The notes under the pieces are model-generated. The model did no database searches. It worked only from the letters and a program-made list of their open reading frames with translations, and was not told the DNA's origin. Positions 6,215 through 7,043 of a DNA stretch of 7,043 nucleotides are shown piece after piece (the first letter of the stretch is position 1; each line of letters opens with the position of its first letter). The stretch comes from an uncultured Clostridia bacterium (GTDB taxonomy: Bacteria; Bacillota; Clostridia; Oscillospirales; Acutalibacteraceae): positions 1 to 7,043 of the forward strand of contig CAMJYF010000095.1 of assembly GCA_946409885.1 (NCBI GenBank), written 5' to 3'. A program made the position numbers and the translations under genes.

Positions 6215-6988
6215 TTGCTTTTTGCGATAGACATCGGAAATACCAATCTGACGATCGGACTTTACGATGAGCAAAAGCTGATTTTTCTGGCGCGGCTGGC
6301 CACGGATACCCGCCGGACGGCCGAGCAGTATGCGTTGGAGCTGAACCAGATCGCCGCGCTGGATAAAAAATCCATGTCCGCGGTGACGGGGGCCATCATC
6401 AGCTCCGTTGTGCCGGAGCTGACGGGCGTGCTCAAGCGGGCAGTGTTCCTGCTGACGGGCATCGTCCCCGCCGTGCTGGGGCCGGGCCTGAAAAGCGGCC
6501 TGAACATCAAGATCGACAACCCCGCCCAGCTGGGCGCGGACCTGGTGGCCGGGGCCGTGGCGGCGGTGAACCGCTACGAAATGCCCTGCCTGATCATGGA
6601 CCTGGGCACCGCCACCAAGATCAGCGTGCTGGATGAACAGGGCAATTACCGGGGCTGCACCATCTCCGCGGGCGTATCGCTGTCGCTGAACGCGCTGGCG
6701 GGCTCCGCCGCCCAGCTGCCAACCGTCAACCTGGACGTGGAAAACTGCCCCGCCTACGGCACCAACACGGTGACCAGCATGCAGGCGGGCATCATCCTGG
6801 GCACGGCCTCCATGCTGGACGGCCTCTGCGACCGCATCGAGGAGAGCCTGGGCGTCCCCGTGAAAACAGTGGTGGCCACCGGCGGCCTGGCCGGGGATAT
6901 CACCCGCCACTGCCGCCGCCAACCGGTCTACGAGCCCAACCTGGTGCTGGACGGCCTGCGGATCGTGTACGAAAAGAACGCGAAATAA
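6215..6988 (+). CDS. coaX: Type III pantothenate kinase
   Basis: CoaX phosphorylates pantothenate with ATP, the first committed step of coenzyme A synthesis, in the cytoplasm. The protein has 257 residues, the usual size. It shows the ASKHA-fold motifs in order: phosphate-binding DIGNTN (6-11), LGAD (106-109) with the conserved acidic residue, DLGTATK (129-135), GCTISAG (147-153), ALAGSAAQLP (160-169), GTNTVTSMQAG (182-192) and TGGLAG (222-227). Several positions differ from the common form: GADL where GADR is usual, K135 where Thr is usual (DFGTATT), and SAG where PG is usual. GADL also occurs in clostridial homologues, as I recall. The core is complete, so I expect an active enzyme. TTG 6215 makes the start MLFAIDIGNTN, matching the family's short lead-in. 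Type III kinases are known for insensitivity to CoA feedback. It diverges from the foldase and has its own promoter. Confidence 0.94.
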   Translation: MLFAIDIGNTNLTIGLYDEQKLIFLARLATDTRRTAEQYALELNQIAALDKKSMSAVTGAIISSVVPELTGVLKRAVFLLTGIVPAVLGPGLKSGLNIKIDNPAQLGADLVAGAVAAVNRYEMPCLIMDLGTATKISVLDEQGNYRGCTISAGVSLSLNALAGSAAQLPTVNLDVENCPAYGTNTVTSMQAGIILGTASMLDGLCDRIEESLGVPVKTVVATGGLAGDITRHCRRQPVYEPNLVLDGLRIVYEKNAK

Positions 6989-7000
6989 GGATTTGTCGGG

Positions 7001-7024
7001 GCGACGCGAAGCGTCGCAGGTTTT
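7001..7024 (+). terminator. GC-rich palindrome downstream of coaX, possible terminator or intergenic repeat
   Basis: GCGACGC (7001-7007) and GCGTCGC (7011-7017) form a perfect 7-bp stem with a GAA loop, starting 12 nt after the coaX stop. The T-run that follows is short and offset (TTTT at 7021-7024). It could be a weak terminator. The flanking TTGTCGGGGCGACG also resembles dispersed palindromic intergenic repeats of Oscillospirales-type genomes; that is from memory and not tested. Confidence 0.5.
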
Positions 7025-7043
7025 AGGTTTATAGGTGATAGGT
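7024..7043 (+). repeat. Start of a short TAGGT repeat run, cut by the window edge
   Basis: TAGGT occurs three times in 20 nt (7024-7028, 7032-7036, 7039-7043), with slightly varied spacers. It runs into the window edge, so the repeat unit and copy number cannot be determined. Confidence 0.35.

Noticed and set aside
6170..6922. A 250-codon minus-strand open frame
   Set aside because: Antisense to coaX. Its translation is rich in His, Gln and Arg with no recognisable motif.
1..7043. CRISPR array, tRNA, rRNA, insertion sequence, toxin-antitoxin or defence system
   Set aside because: No regularly spaced repeats, cloverleaf, rRNA-like stretch, transposase or recognisable defence gene was found. 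The DUF4143 ATPase alone is not evidence of a defence system.

Overview
The window looks like a stretch of chromosome from a moderately GC-rich member of the Clostridia, most likely an Oscillospiraceae-type anaerobe. That is inference. It rests on the mix of GC-rich codon use with AT-rich promoters of sigma-A type, a membrane-anchored parvulin foldase with Thr/Asp/Ala linkers, a type III pantothenate kinase, an oxygen-sensitive type of flavin/iron-sulfur ene-reductase, and two genes starting with TTG behind good Shine-Dalgarno sites. The genus cannot be named from this.

Five protein genes account for nearly all of the sequence. On the minus strand, positions 2723 to 1 hold a two-gene operon: a short-chain dehydrogenase/reductase, then an Old Yellow Enzyme-type NAD(P)H:flavin/iron-sulfur oxidoreductase. 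The two overlap by 8 nt, and the second gene runs off the left edge. Divergent from them, 2941-4167 on the plus strand encodes a 408-residue AAA ATPase with a DUF4143-type C-terminus. It meets, tail to tail, a 596-residue membrane-anchored parvulin foldase (6041-4251, minus strand), with a strong hairpin terminator between them. Divergent from the foldase, 6215-6988 on the plus strand is coaX (type III pantothenate kinase). It is followed by a GC-rich palindrome and short TAGGT repeats at the right edge.

Both divergent intergenic regions (2724-2940 and 6042-6214) carry recognisable promoters facing each way. The first also has a large imperfect inverted repeat flanked by T-runs on both strands, not explained by either gene. 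Three starts were moved inward on ribosome-binding-site evidence: the ATPase to TTG 2941, the foldase to ATG 6041 and coaX to TTG 6215.

Functionally, the ene-reductase/SDR pair suggests paired reduction of a C=C bond and a carbonyl/hydroxyl on one unsaturated substrate (acyl-CoA, enoate, steroid or bile-acid-like). The sequence does not identify the substrate. CoaX and the foldase are housekeeping functions. No CRISPR array, tRNA, rRNA, insertion sequence or obvious defence system was seen. The points most worth following are the tandem foldase domains with matching low-complexity inserts, the ene-reductase's unusual active-site and cluster residues, and the orphan inverted repeat.
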